Source: Copromyces sp. CBS 386.78
Lineage: Eukaryota > Ascomycota > Sordariomycetes > Sordariales > Sordariaceae
Direction: 5' to 3'
DNA: 64,000 nucleotides
NCBI GenBank assembly: GCA_030685235.1
Contig: MU839137.1
Location: 124,001-188,000, forward strand
The notes under the pieces: generated by a model
Databases searched by the model: none
What the model was told of the DNA's origin: nothing
The model's input: only the letters and a program-made list of their open reading frames with translations
In this document: piece after piece, positions 47,058 to 58,113 of the stretch
How the letters are laid out: each line of letters begins with the position of its first letter
Numbering within the stretch: position 1 is the stretch's first letter
Translations under genes and position numbers: made by a program

Positions 47058-49238
47058 ATGGCACCCAGGAAACCTCCGCCGCCCCCAGTTGTGCGCTTGA
47101 CCGCCAAAGGAGTCCCGGCCAAGAGGCGTGGCCCAGCTCCAAAACCAATATCAGAACGTCCTTGGACGGCCCCAAAACCTGTGAGAAGGGTCGAACGCTC
47201 TTATACCAGGGAACGCAAAATCGAGGTTCTGCAGTTCCTACTCAACCATCGGATTGCCGATTATCGTCCACGCAAGGCACCTCGTCGTCGAATCGGCCAG
47301 CCGCCACACGAACAGGAGCCCGTCCCCCAAACCGCGACCCGCGATGCCAATGGACAACTAGTCTGGTATCGTGCTCCTACCTATGTTGAGGCTTCCGAGT
47401 GGTGGAAGATTCCCATCCCAACCATCCAAGGCTGGTGGGATTCCCGCGAGAAAATCCTAGAGGGCACAGGCATCGAGCTGCCCAAATCAGCTCCAGGTAA
47501 TTCTCCGGGGTCCGGTTCCGACCAGCCAAAACATGGAGAACACGTGGAGTTTACCGTCAATCCGCAAGCACCTCAGTCGGCATCTCGAGAAGGATCAGAA
47601 CCGTCACAGCCTCGACAGCAACCACAGCACCAACCGGCTGCGTCTTCGGGTGGTGGAAGTGTGAGAGGGTCTCAGCAAGGCGTGACCATGACTGGACAAG
47701 GGAACCGTGACGGAGCCGCCAGGAACACTCATGCTCGTGCTATCTCAATCTCTTCCAGTTCCACCACGCACACTCCGGCTCCAAGACCACCCACTGCCCA
47801 GCTGCCGCCGACAGGGCCACGCACACAACAGACCAACGGTCCTGTCGTCGTACAACCTGGTCAGCAACTCGACAGACCTCCGGCCCAATGGACGGTGAAC
47901 CAGCATCCATATGCTGCTCGTCCCTCTAGAGAGCAGTCCTATTCTCAAACGCCTCAGCCTCAACAGCCTCAGCCTCCATTTTTTAACCCTTACCAGCCTA
48001 AACCGAATCAAATACCGCCGCAATACCATCAACTACAGCCCGCGTATCCTCCGCAAGTGGCTCATCATCAGCCGCCCCCGGGATACCCCCATCAGCCGGG
48101 ACCGCCCCAATTCAATCCTCAGCATGGCTACGGCCAGCCCGCTCCTCCTCCTCCTCCTCCTCCTCCTCCTCCCCCTCACTATGGTCCTCCTCACCAAGCC
48201 CCCCATATGCCAGGTCCTCCTCATGGTCACCCCGGCTACCCTCCATATCCCCAACCGGGCCCAGGAGGCCCAGGATACGCACCACATCAAGGTGCACCAT
48301 ACCAAGGAGGACCTCCGCCACAGCCGTACCCGGGAACCCAACAGTCACCATATGTATTTGGTCCACAGTACCAGGTACCAATGATAGTTCAATTCCCTCA
48401 ATTTACGCCCTATTATGCCACTCCGCAGGCGCCTCCATACGCGCAGCCGGCCGCACTTCCTCCCAACCCTCCGCCTCAACCACCCCCGTTTGCACCGGGC
48501 GGATCGGGGCAGGTTCAGGGCCCGGCACCGGGAGTGGTGCCAGTGCCACCGTTTCCAGGCCCGAGAGAGTTTAGGACGCCCATGCCAGCTCCCCCTCAGC
48601 CTGCCCCCGGTCCTGTAAGCGTCAATGGCAGCACTCAACCGCCCCAAGCGGCGGTTTCCGATCCAACACCGGAAGCCCCGGTAACTCCTCCGAGAGAACA
48701 GCCTGCGGGACAACCATCGGATGCACAAGAACCGCAATCAGAGTCAGATGAAGCGTCACCAGCCGGTCAGCTGTTGGCTGAGCAAGAGGCCAGGAATATG
48801 GTACAAGACAGCCGGTGTCAGGAACAGTCGGCTGACCAACGGCCTGCCGAGGCAGTATCATCGCCGGAGGCTGGAACAGCATCGGAGAAGCAGGGCCAGG
48901 AGATGGGCGATAATGACGATCAGCCCCGGAATCAGGATCAGGAGGAGCAAGACCAGGATATGGACCAGGATGTGGGCCAGGATGTGGACCAAGAGATGGT
49001 TGAGGAGATGGAGAAAGAGATGGCTCAGGACCAGGAGGAGCAGGAACAAGATCCATCTGCAGACATCTCCGCCAGCGAGGAAGCCAGAAAAGAGGATGGC
49101 AACAATGTCTCAAAAAAGACTTCTGAAAAGCCACAGCAGGACGGAGGTACAGCTCTGGATTCTGCACCGAAAGACCGGTCCGAGAGCACATCTCCAGTGC
49201 CAACACCTACATCTCCTGCTTCAGAAGAGGAAGCCTGA
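47058..49238 (+). CDS. Pro/Gln-rich protein with a helical, possibly DNA-binding N terminus
   Basis: A single exon of 726 residues from the ATG at 47058. The N terminus is basic and Pro-rich. Residues about 45-135 form the only ordered-looking part: ERSYTRERKIEVLQFLLNHRI, a basic PRKAPRRRIGQPP linker, then YRAPTYVEASEWWKIPIPTIQGWWDSREKIL. The second block has the spacing of a helix-turn-helix, resembling CENP-B/transposase-type domains; I infer possible DNA binding. Residues about 150-560 are low complexity (Pro, Gln, Tyr, His), including an oligoproline run near 366-378 encoded by a TCC array at about 48148-48180. The tail is acidic and Gln/Glu/Asp-rich. It could be a transcriptional regulator or a condensate-forming protein. 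I do not recognise a named family. Confidence 0.75.
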   Translation: MAPRKPPPPPVVRLTAKGVPAKRRGPAPKPISERPWTAPKPVRRVERSYTRERKIEVLQFLLNHRIADYRPRKAPRRRIGQPPHEQEPVPQTATRDANGQLVWYRAPTYVEASEWWKIPIPTIQGWWDSREKILEGTGIELPKSAPGNSPGSGSDQPKHGEHVEFTVNPQAPQSASREGSEPSQPRQQPQHQPAASSGGGSVRGSQQGVTMTGQGNRDGAARNTHARAISISSSSTTHTPAPRPPTAQLPPTGPRTQQTNGPVVVQPGQQLDRPPAQWTVNQHPYAARPSREQSYSQTPQPQQPQPPFFNPYQPKPNQIPPQYHQLQPAYPPQVAHHQPPPGYPHQPGPPQFNPQHGYGQPAPPPPPPPPPPPHYGPPHQAPHMPGPPHGHPGYPPYPQPGPGGPGYAPHQGAPYQGGPPPQPYPGTQQSPYVFGPQYQVPMIVQFPQFTPYYATPQAPPYAQPAALPPNPPPQPPPFAPGGSGQVQGPAPGVVPVPPFPGPREFRTPMPAPPQPAPGPVSVNGSTQPPQAAVSDPTPEAPVTPPREQPAGQPSDAQEPQSESDEASPAGQLLAEQEARNMVQDSRCQEQSADQRPAEAVSSPEAGTASEKQGQEMGDNDDQPRNQDQEEQDQDMDQDVGQDVDQEMVEEMEKEMAQDQEEQEQDPSADISASEEARKEDGNNVSKKTSEKPQQDGGTALDSAPKDRSESTSPVPTPTSPASEEEA

Positions 49239-50215
49239 TGGACACAACGTCCGGGGCCAAGACGGAACAACAGCATGATATTCGTCCGTTAAATGAAGGC
49301 CAAAAAACGGGAGGAGAGCGCCAGAACCAGAACCAGCAGCGTAAGGCTTGAGGCGCGATGAACCGATCAGCTGATGAAATTATGATGTTAGAAGGAGGGA
49401 AAAGGGAAGGAAGGAAAATTGCTTTGGACTATCAGGATATTTAGGAGTTGCACTCCAACCAAAACACGAATATATATAAATGGTAGCATCCATCAACCTA
49501 TCTTGTCTCTGGCCTTGAATGTCTTATTGGAATCTAAACAAAGGCCGAGTGAAGGACGGGCGTGAAAGTAATCCCATATTCAGGCCCTTGGCTCGTAAGC
49601 GTCTGACTATCCAAGGTCTCAAGATGGATCGAGTTGATTTCTGTTTGCAATTTGATTCCAAGTATCGGTCCCAACCGCATACCCCCACGTTTGTATCCTG
49701 TGAGATCGGATGATACGATCAAACTTATTGCAATAATCGCGAATAAGCCGAATGCATAGGTCAAGGTCACGGAGAGATTTGTGAGTGACAGTTCCATCTG
49801 ATCATCGCTATCGTTCACCCATGATAAGTGAAATCCACTCACTCTCCGTTCCTTCGCAGGAACCCAGGCAACTTCGACCATTTGTTGCCCACATCAACTA
49901 CAAGAAGCCTTTCCCCACACTTTCTCGACAACTTCAAAATTTCGCGATACCTGGAGAAAGTGAAGTTATCGATCACGAACCGCTCAAGCCAGCTCTGCTT
50001 TACCCGCCATTGCGCCTTCCTTGAAACCAACAGGCAAAAAACATCTCGATAGCAAGCAGTCACAACCGCCACGCAGCCAGTCCACTGCCCCTCGTCATCA
50101 GAAGATACCATACTGCAGCATCTCGTGCCCTTTGGGTGACGAAATAGGAGTCGGGAACCAAAAGTATTATACCACCACTACCAGTATCTAACTGCCGACG
50201 ACAAGAAACATCACA
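49239..50215. other. Intergenic, no gene seen
   Basis: About 1 kb between two plus-strand genes. No supported ORF is present; it should contain the 3' UTR of the Pro-rich gene and the promoter of the next. Confidence 0.5.
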
Positions 50216-50809
50216 ATGTGCCAAACAACCCTCTACAAAGACACCCACTGCAAACACCGCTGGATGCGTGTTACATTGCCCTGCTACCCCACAGCCGGTT
50301 TCAACAATTGTCCCTCTTTTTCCTACAACACCCACAACCACAGCCACAGCTACAACCATCAACAGCAACAACAACCCCTCAATGACGGCCTCTGCCTCCA
50401 ACCCCTCTGCCCCTACCAGCAGCACCCGCACCCAAACCATTACCCCACAAACCAAACCTCGCCCTTTTCTCCTAACCACCCTTCAGTCCAGGGACGAATC
50501 CAAGGCCAGATCCAAAGCCAGGTTCAAGGCCATGTCCAAGGCCACAACACCTGCCACATCTACCTCCCCAACCCAGCCTCCCCTTACTACCCGGTTCAAC
50601 ATGACTGCCCCCACCACCAACACCTGGTAGCCAAGCCCGCTCCGCCCGCTTATATTGCAAGGTCCGAACCGTGTCCGGAGTGCGATTTGGGAGGGGTGTA
50701 TGATCGCAACCAGATCCGGATGGTTACTGCGATTAGAAACGGGGTGAAGCTTGGTGGTGGACCGAGTGGAGGGGATCCGGGGCTGGAGTTGAGGTGTTGT
50801 GTTATGTGA
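50216..50809 (+). CDS. Small Cys-rich protein ending in a CaaX prenylation box
   Basis: A single exon encodes 197 residues. The N terminus MCQTTLYKDTHCKHRWMRVTLPC has a Cys/His pattern, with further Cys at FNNCPSF. The same kind of pattern occurs in many short fungal proteins of unknown function, where it may bind zinc. The middle is rich in His, Asn, Gln and Pro with a QGxxQGQ repeat. A second Cys group (EPCPECDLGG) lies in the C-terminal third. The last four residues are Cys-Cys-Val-Met, a good CaaX box whose terminal Met predicts farnesylation. That would place the protein at a membrane. No signal peptide or transmembrane helix is seen. The family is unknown to me. Confidence 0.7.
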   Translation: MCQTTLYKDTHCKHRWMRVTLPCYPTAGFNNCPSFSYNTHNHSHSYNHQQQQQPLNDGLCLQPLCPYQQHPHPNHYPTNQTSPFSPNHPSVQGRIQGQIQSQVQGHVQGHNTCHIYLPNPASPYYPVQHDCPHHQHLVAKPAPPAYIARSEPCPECDLGGVYDRNQIRMVTAIRNGVKLGGGPSGGDPGLELRCCVM

Positions 50810-51666
50810 GTTGGGTGTGTGAGACTGTGAGGAGCAAACCGGGAGGGAGAGAGGGGCCAGATGGAGGAAATAGGAGAGAGTGCCGAGAAAGGATTAGGGG
50901 AGCAGATGGGAAGATGAGAGGATGAGAGGGGGAGAGATGGGGGAAGGGGGGAATGAGAGGAGGCAAAAGGCTGGACGTGGAAGATGGGATATGGGTTAGG
51001 GGATATGAAAGACGAGAAGGTTTGGGAGAGGGAAAAGAGCGATGGTCATTCACATACGTACGGGGCTGAAAGAGTCCAAGGAAAATGGGTATAGAGAGTT
51101 TGCTGCTGCTTTTCCCACCTCCTCCGGTGGACAATATATCGCCGTCTATATGTTTTGCGTTACATAAAATAGTTAATTCCGGTGGCGGTTGGGCGCGCCT
51201 TTCTCTCTCTTCTCCCCTTCCCGCTAGCAAAGTGATTTTAAATCCTGTCCAGAACGCCGCAACGAAATCCCAATGCTTTGCCCTCTGCTCCGATCCGATG
51301 GGGGTTGGTGGTGTTTGTGTGTGTTGTAACATTCGATGCGAATGAGGCTAAATCTTGATGTGTCGCTCATGTATAGACGATCTGGGACGTTGCTCCTCGA
51401 TTTCCTTTTGAGGGAGGCGCACCCATCGTCGTTTTTGTGTTCGTTTTGTCGCCACTGGACATTATTTCGGACTGGCCCTGTTGATCTTCCCAACAAACAC
51501 CGTCAAGCCGGTCGACCGAAGGGGCCATAACGAACCGAAAAGAATTCCGCCATTAACCGTAGTATAGCATCGTATCGTGTCTCTGAAAAATCTCTAATTC
51601 GTACGTCTTTGTCGTCGTCTAGAGAGACGCAACGCCGTGGCCGATCCCAAAGAAAACGAGATCCGC
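50810..51666. other. Convergent intergenic region, no gene seen
   Basis: Lies between the ends of the CaaX protein gene and SmD1. A long GA-rich (plus strand) tract runs from about 50810 to 51030 and creates a spurious Pro/Ser-rich frame on the minus strand. 3' UTRs of both genes are expected here. Confidence 0.5.
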
Positions 51667-52357
51667 TTAGCCACGGCCACGGCCGCGACCGCGACCCATT
51701 CCCCTTCCTCTGCCACGGCCACCACGGCCACCTCTGCCGGCGGCGCTGCGATCCGCTTCCTTTCTCGCCTTGTTCTTGGGCTTCACGGAGTCGTCGACTA
51801 GCAATGTATCGAGCGGCAGGGAATCGGGGAGAATGAAGTAACGGATTGTCGAGCCCCTGTTAGGATTTCCACGCAGTTAGTGATGCCCTCCAAAATTGAA
51901 AGCGCCACGCCTCCACCTCCTTCTCTCGTCGAAAGGTCGGCCTGACTTACCTAATGTTCATGGCATCCAAAGCCACAGCGTCCTGGCCCTTGGGGGTCAT
52001 CTTGACGTTGCGAAGCGCAGTGTCCATGCGGGGCGTGACCGAGGCGATGGTGCCGTGTACAATTGTGCCATTCTTCAACTCAATCGTCACCGTCTCGTTG
52101 GCGCATTTCATCAAAAATCTGTAGTGTTGAAGCAACGGATTCCATTTCGTCAGCCTGGTGCCCTTGGTGTCCTGTTTCTAGTAGAGCAGCATGGATGCGC
52201 GCGAACACGGGCTGGCAGCCTTGAAGGCGAGAATTCAAAGCTCAGCATGCGTCGTGCAAGAGAATAGGATTGATGCCGGGTGGGATGGGGGTAGGTGTTG
52301 GGTGGATGTAGCGAAAGCATCAGGAACCAAGGAGAAGTCTTACCTGACAAGCTTCAT
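51667..52357 (-). CDS. SMD1: Small nuclear ribonucleoprotein SmD1
   Basis: Exons 52357-52344, 52118-51951 and 51856-51667 give 123 residues. The first exon encodes only MKLVR (split codon) and is followed by a 225-bp intron. Sm1 motif: [27 protein letters not shown]...[10 protein letters not shown]. Sm2 motif: [25 protein letters not shown], the SmD1 signature. The tail is an Arg/Gly repeat ([13 protein letters not shown]...) subject to arginine methylation in other species. SmD1 is part of the heptameric Sm ring on U1, U2, U4 and U5 snRNAs. The length and RG tail fit SmD1 rather than SmD3. The long first intron is notable next to the tiny first exon. Confidence 0.96.
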
Positions 52358-53050
52358 TTTGGCTTGTTTGGACGACGCGTAACTGAATATGTGTTGTGTG
52401 GAATCGGTGGTGACAAGGTCTCGACTATCAGCTTGTTATTTTATCGTGTCAATTAACAAGTCGCGACGGGAGAAGGCTTGTCGAGCTTCCTTGGACGCTT
52501 GGACAACCATCCAGGCGTCAGGGTGGAGTGCCGTCACTTCACGCCAAGACTGGAGAGCTCGTGTCCAGTCACGTGCAGTGAAATGAAAAGGGCTAACAGC
52601 GGCCGAAACCCCTAACCCTGGAAGTCATGACTCATGCGTCTCAATTGTCTATTGTCCGCCGGCGCCTGATCTGTTCATGTGCCGAGTTGAAGCAACCAAA
52701 CCATCGGGTACACAAGCCAGATAAGCTATCTATCATGCCCAACAATGGACATTTGTTTACCATGACTTTTTTTCCCCAGAAGCTGTAGCTGTAATTGCAC
52801 GAGTCATGATGCTTCATGAAAGGCTGAGGACCACGGAACGAACAGCGGGCTTACAGCCTCAACTGCCCATCCTTTTCATCTTGTACAGAACAGATAATAA
52901 AAGGGTGGATATGTAAATGCCATCGTCGCTCAACTCCAACAACGAAAACACACCATAAGGATATTTACAGAATTCCATGGTAGCTTCGCTAAAGTGACCC
53001 TCGCTTGTACGCCCTGAGTGTAGTCGTTCCCTGCTCAGTCGCCGGGATAT
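52358..53050. other. Intergenic, no gene seen
   Basis: About 0.7 kb between PKR1 and SMD1, both on the minus strand. It contains the SMD1 promoter and the PKR1 3' end. No ORF of note. Confidence 0.5.
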
Positions 53051-53554
53051 TCACTTGTCCTTGTCGTTCTCGTTCTCCGAAACCTTCTCCCACTCATCTT
53101 CCGTGCTGACGCTGCTCTTAGTCCCCATGCTCGGTGTCTCCTCAACCACTCTGTGCTTCAGTTCTCCAACCTGCTGGATGGGCTCAACCTCATGGCTGAC
53201 CGCCTCTGCAATTGACTCCTGCCTCGTGAGGCTAGCTGTTGATGTAGCTGCTTCCACTTCTGTCTCGCTGTCTTCCGATGTGGCTGGAGCCGGCGCCGCT
53301 TCTTTGGCTTTTCGCGCCTTTTCCTCTTCTTGAATTTGGTGCACAATCAGTTCCGCCGCAAACCAGTTGATGGATACCCAAAGTCCACCGCAGAGAGCCG
53401 AGAGAACCACAAAGTGGATGCTCCATGTCGCGAAGAGGAGGCACGCCAGAACAATTTGCAGAGCGGCAAAGGTGACGTTTGTCGCAATAAGGAGGGTGGG
53501 AGTCGGCCCCGGAGTGAAGATCGACTCCCAGAGCTTTGTGGCGAAGGATGTCAT
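53051..53554 (-). CDS. PKR1: V-ATPase assembly factor PKR1
   Basis: An intronless 167-residue frame. The N terminus MTSFATKLWESIFTPGPTPTLL is the family hallmark. It is followed by two closely spaced hydrophobic helices (ATNVTFAALQIVLACLLFATW and IHFVVLSALCGGLWVSINWFAAELIV). The C-terminal half is a charged cytosolic tail with Glu/Ala runs, ending Asn-Asp-Lys-Asp-Lys, longer than in yeast. Pkr1 resides in the ER membrane and assists assembly of the V-ATPase Vo sector with Vma12, Vma21 and Vma22. Family assignment is clear from the first 70 residues. Confidence 0.92.
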   Translation of the reverse strand: MTSFATKLWESIFTPGPTPTLLIATNVTFAALQIVLACLLFATWSIHFVVLSALCGGLWVSINWFAAELIVHQIQEEEKARKAKEAAPAPATSEDSETEVEAATSTASLTRQESIAEAVSHEVEPIQQVGELKHRVVEETPSMGTKSSVSTEDEWEKVSENENDKDK

Positions 53555-55431
53555 TGGGAAAGTTGGGCTGGCGCTATGTCGGGATGAAGAGCTTGATGGG
53601 GAGGGTATAGCGAGTAGAGGGAAGTTCTTGCTCTCGATTCGTTCTCAGGAGGGTGCGACTTGGAAGCGATAGGAACAAACGAAGAGGCAAGCGCGCAGTT
53701 TAGTCGATTGTTCGTAGCGTGTGACTACAGTCGAAGAGAGGGTCAGTAACGGACTTGCAACCTTTATATATGATGGAGGACAGAAGGCGGGGGATGATGG
53801 ATCAGGATGTGCAGCCCAACACGGCAAAGCCCATAGGGCCGAAGAGCCGGTCACCCGCTGAGAGACAGGGCCATGATTGTCAGATCACAAGACACGGGCG
53901 CCCTTCAACTACTGACCTGTTTTAATTGTGAAAGGTGGCCTTTGACGGCTCCGACGCGTATCGTTTATTGCAGGCTACCACTGGTGCAACGAAGCGGACA
54001 CTAGATCAGATGGAAATATGCGCGGTATGCAGTCAATCGATACCACAGGACTGGGCGTGGGTAAACGGCGTGCGTAAAGTAAGGTAGGCAGCTGGGTTTG
54101 CAGTCGAGTAACTACCAGTTAAGAGAAACACTGCTTTGGACGGAAGAAGATGGTCCGAGAAGCGGAGGTCTTGTAGTGTATGTTGAGAGTTAGTTTGGGA
54201 GTGTCGCGAGTCTGGTAGCTCTTGCCAGAATTCCAATTCATGGCAGAGGTTCGTGACGTGACGACTGGACGGCGGGGAAGTGGAAGCTCGATGGATACCT
54301 ATGGTGGGGTAATTCAGGTACCCACCTTTCCAGGCTGACGGAGACACGGAGTGGGCTTGGGACGGAGCTCAGCTTTAGGCTCCACTAAACCGAAACCCGA
54401 CGGCTTGTCTCCCAGCTCCGGCTGGGGAAGGGACACATTTTAAGAATACCGATTCCCGAAGAGTATCCCTTTTGAGTCTGTTCGAGAACGAAGCCCAATG
54501 GTGCGCTGGCATGTCCTGGAAATGGCCTTCTGAAGTTTTGAGAACGTGCCACATTTCAGAACCCTGTTCGTATGTCTTTAATTGCTTACTTGTACACGTT
54601 CTCTGCGAATTCTGAGATCTCTCGTGCAGTCTGATACTGGCTTTTTTGTTAGCTCGAGACCTCGGGTCAACTTTCCTAGGTATTTTCTTCTCAAACTGAT
54701 TCGTTTGGCTCCATGATGAAAGCGTAAGTTTACTTTGAGTATGCTCTTTCCGACATTCAATATGTCTTTTTGAATATTGTTGAGAGGTTTGAACGATACA
54801 AACCTAGATCTCGTCCTGTTACAGTTCAGGTGTAAGTGATAAACTGATAACGCAGACCGGATATGGAAAGATTCGGTCAAATGATGGATATTTTGAGGGA
54901 CGCTAAGCAATATTAGGTTTAGACTGACGAGCAGCCCAACGTCAAGCATACCTTAGCATCTTCCTGCGGCCCTGCCTGCCTGCCCGGGCGCACTCCAACC
55001 ATAGGTGAGCTCTAACAGCAACTCCTTCCGTCCCTTCACTTCAAACGCAAGGCAGGACCTACTTTGTAACGAGGAGAGCTCCAGACTTTCCGTCTGGAAC
55101 TACCTACTTGATGCCCACTTCCTCTCAAATAAGCTGCCTTCCCAGGTCTTACTTGGAACCGACCAGAAGTATTCGCAAGTTGCAACATCTCTGCAGCATC
55201 TTTTTAAGTGCCGCAGCATCGGTTTTGACGCCCAACCGCAAAATACTTGTCCTCTGTTCTCCTGCATACCTCCAGTGGTTAACTCCAACAACTTGTTTTC
55301 CTAGTCGCCATACTTACCCCTTCCGAGGATCTTGCGCTGTTCAAGCTGCCGCATGGCCAATAAGCTAGGTCAACGGAAGACGGCGTGGATGAGATAGACT
55401 CATTTGGATATTCGCTGAGCAGAAATTCGCC
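53555..55431. other. Divergent intergenic region, no gene seen
   Basis: About 1.9 kb between PKR1 (minus) and the F-box pseudogene (plus). Frames of 80-120 codons on both strands lack motifs. No RNA gene was recognised. Confidence 0.5.
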
Positions 55432-58113
55432 ATGGCTCCTGGTAACCTCGCTGGCCGCGACGAGGTGGGCGTGTCACCGGGAAGAAAACTCAGGAAAATC
55501 ACGGGGAAGCTCGGGTCAAGGAGCCCCGAAAAGAAGATGGTCATTTGCGAACCGTCGCGGCCCTTGACACTTCTCGACCTTCCGCATGATATTCTGGAGT
55601 TGATCCTGAAAGAGGTACAAAAGATTCTCTCATAAGATGCCGGTTCCCTGTATTTACTGACTCAAACCTTGCAATTAGATTACAAATAATAGTGACTTGA
55701 CTTCGCTTGCACGTACACACTCGGTCATGTTCGACCTCGCAATACCTGCTATATACTCGAGTTTTGACATCGCCTGGCCGGACAGCATCAATCCTTCGTC
55801 CAACACCCCACCTGTCGACGCTTTAACATCCGGGTTATCGACTCTCTGCCGGAACACGAACTTTTCTTTTGCCGCAATCACGACAGGAAAGCCTGGGAGG
55901 CCCGCAAGATTCGGCGGCACCAACCATGCGGAACACGTTAAAACGTTTTCAATTGAAAATGGACCCAGGGAATGTCTTGCGGACTACTTCGTCACCAAGG
56001 TGGGCGGCAAAATGCTTAACACTTGGTGGCATCGGCAGTCGCGAAGATGACCAACCTGGAGTCATTTACCTGGGACATGCCGACCGGACTCCTGTCTGAC
56101 ACTTTTATGGCTTTGGCTTCTCTGAGTCGCTGCCCAAACGCCAGACCAAGCAAACTTAAAAGTGTTTGGATCAGGTGGCATGACACTTCAGGACAATCCT
56201 ACCATCCATGGATTTCAAACCACTCTCCAATTCCGCTTCTGACAGTTCAGGCGGGTAGTGTAATGACACCTATCGGCTGTAGGCCACCTGATCATGCCAT
56301 TTACAATGGATCAAAATCTCCGTCAAAATACTCGCAAAGCAGCTACGAGTATCCGACGTTCAGTATCCTACCACCCCTCCAAAGCCTGACGGTGTTGAAT
56401 ATCGAAGAACCAGCCTACTTGGATGAGATGGCGACCTTGATTGAACGATCCCAAGCCACTCTGGAGGAGCTCAGAGTGGGGCTTTCATCAATGGCTTACA
56501 GGAGGGATTTCTTTATGGCATGGGATGGATCGACCCTCAAGCAGGTAGATCATAATGCAAGATGGCCAGGTGAGTGCACCATTGGTGAGAGACGCTTAGG
56601 AGGTGTGCTGGGCGTCCTGGTCGGCAAGATCTACGACGTACGAAGAAGATCGTCTGAAATGAAGAAGCACGGCACTAGGATGTCTGGATTAAGGACCCAA
56701 GTTCCGCACTCGGCGACAGATTCTTCTGCTCAGCAAGCACTTGGTTCCGAGTTTCCGAACCATCAGGCCTTTGAAGCAGTATCTCCATCAGCATCTCCAT
56801 CAGCATCTGAGAACGCGAGATCAACAAAATTAGACCAGGAGGTTACTGGACTGCGTGATGGAAAGCTAAAGCTGCGCGTCCTTGAGCTTGAACGAATGGC
56901 CTTGTAAATGCACGTACTAAGGTACGCATTTGATTGGTCAGTCCTGAAAAGCTTGACTATCCTGCATTGTCTACATCAAGAAACGGTATGGGTGTTATTG
57001 CGAAGGCAGTTCCGACCTGAGCCTATCAGTCCTGACGTCGAATCATCTCTGGGTACATCAAGTGCCTCCCCGTCTGGTCTACGATACAAGCTCTCACTGA
57101 AGAAGATTCACACCGATCTTACCACTCCTGCTCTTATAGAGTTCATCAAGGAGACTCTCGCACCAGACTCGCTGGAAACTCTTTATCTACAGGATACCAG
57201 GTTGAACGGCCCCCCTCCACCAGTAACGCTCCCAAAGATCTTCCAGGCAATTAAAGTACACCGTTCCAGCTTGCGCGCATTACTCCCCGACAGCTCCGGT
57301 CCAACTTCCCGTTTTGATCGTCCTCGATGGCGTGAATGGTCACTTACGCCAAAGACGGTCCACTACATTACCAGCGGACGAATGGTCAACTTGAGGCAAC
57401 TCTCTGTCTCACTCTATTTCTCTGCTTGGGTACGTTCAACTTCGTCGTTCTGCGCATCCTGAGATGCTTTTGTTCATTTTATACTAACAAAGCTACTATC
57501 ACAGCATCAATTCCTCCAGGGCCTTCCCAAGACGCCCCAGCTCCACGCAATCGACATTCCACACATCGCCGAATACGTTCATTCTCGTCCACGTCCGGAC
57601 GAGGTATCCCTGTATATTGCCGACATCCTTACTCTGCGGCCCGAGGTCCGTCTAAGATATGCCGGTATATGCAATACCTGCGTCGAGTTCTGGGAGCATC
57701 GCAGAGGAGATACCGATCAGAGGTCGAGCGTGTTGGAAGTTGATTCCCCAGCTGCACCCTCCGAAAGCTTGGGCGATAACGGGGTCAACGGAGGGTTTGG
57801 TAACAATAACTGGGGATTCGGTAATGATATCGACGATGAGGGCGATGACGAAAGCGAGAGCTCAACATCAGAGGAGGATGGTGACGAGCATGAAGACGAA
57901 GAAAGCGATATTACTGATGACATTGTGCACGAGGGATTTCACATGGACGAAGATGATGATCACTTGGTGCACGGTGCGTCAAGCGATTCAGAGGATAGTG
58001 ATGAAGATGACGGTTTCTGCGAGCCTGAGGGACAGGTCGTGATACGTATCAGGGAAATACCCTTTCCGGAGGACAAAGTTGAGATCTTCCGGGCAAGGCA
58101 CATGAAGTTGTGA
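55432..58113 (+). pseudogene. F-box / leucine-rich protein gene interrupted by a frameshift and a stop
   Basis: Exon 55432-55614 encodes a basic leader and the start of an F-box (PLTLLDLPHDILELILKE). After intron 55615-55678 the box continues, SDLTSLARTHSVMFDLAIPAIYSSFDI. A leucine-rich region with NLESFTWDMPTG and LRVLELERMAL motifs follows, then, after intron 57430-57504, a strongly acidic tail. Two interruptions occur. At 56018-56026 the reading shifts by one base, between ...GGKMLNT and LVASAVAKMTNLESF. At 56905-56907 a TAA lies in the frame between LERMAL and MHVLRYAFDWSVLKSLTILHC. Both fall inside sequence that reads as normal leucine-rich coding on either side. Minimal GT-AG introns (56000-56046, 47 bp; 56904-56951, 48 bp) could bridge them in frame. 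An intact gene with unusual introns therefore remains possible, as do assembly errors. Confidence 0.65.

Noticed and set aside
50802..51332. 176-codon Ser/Pro-rich minus-strand ORF
   Set aside because: Arises from a GA-rich strand-biased tract between convergent genes; composition is entirely explained by the low complexity.
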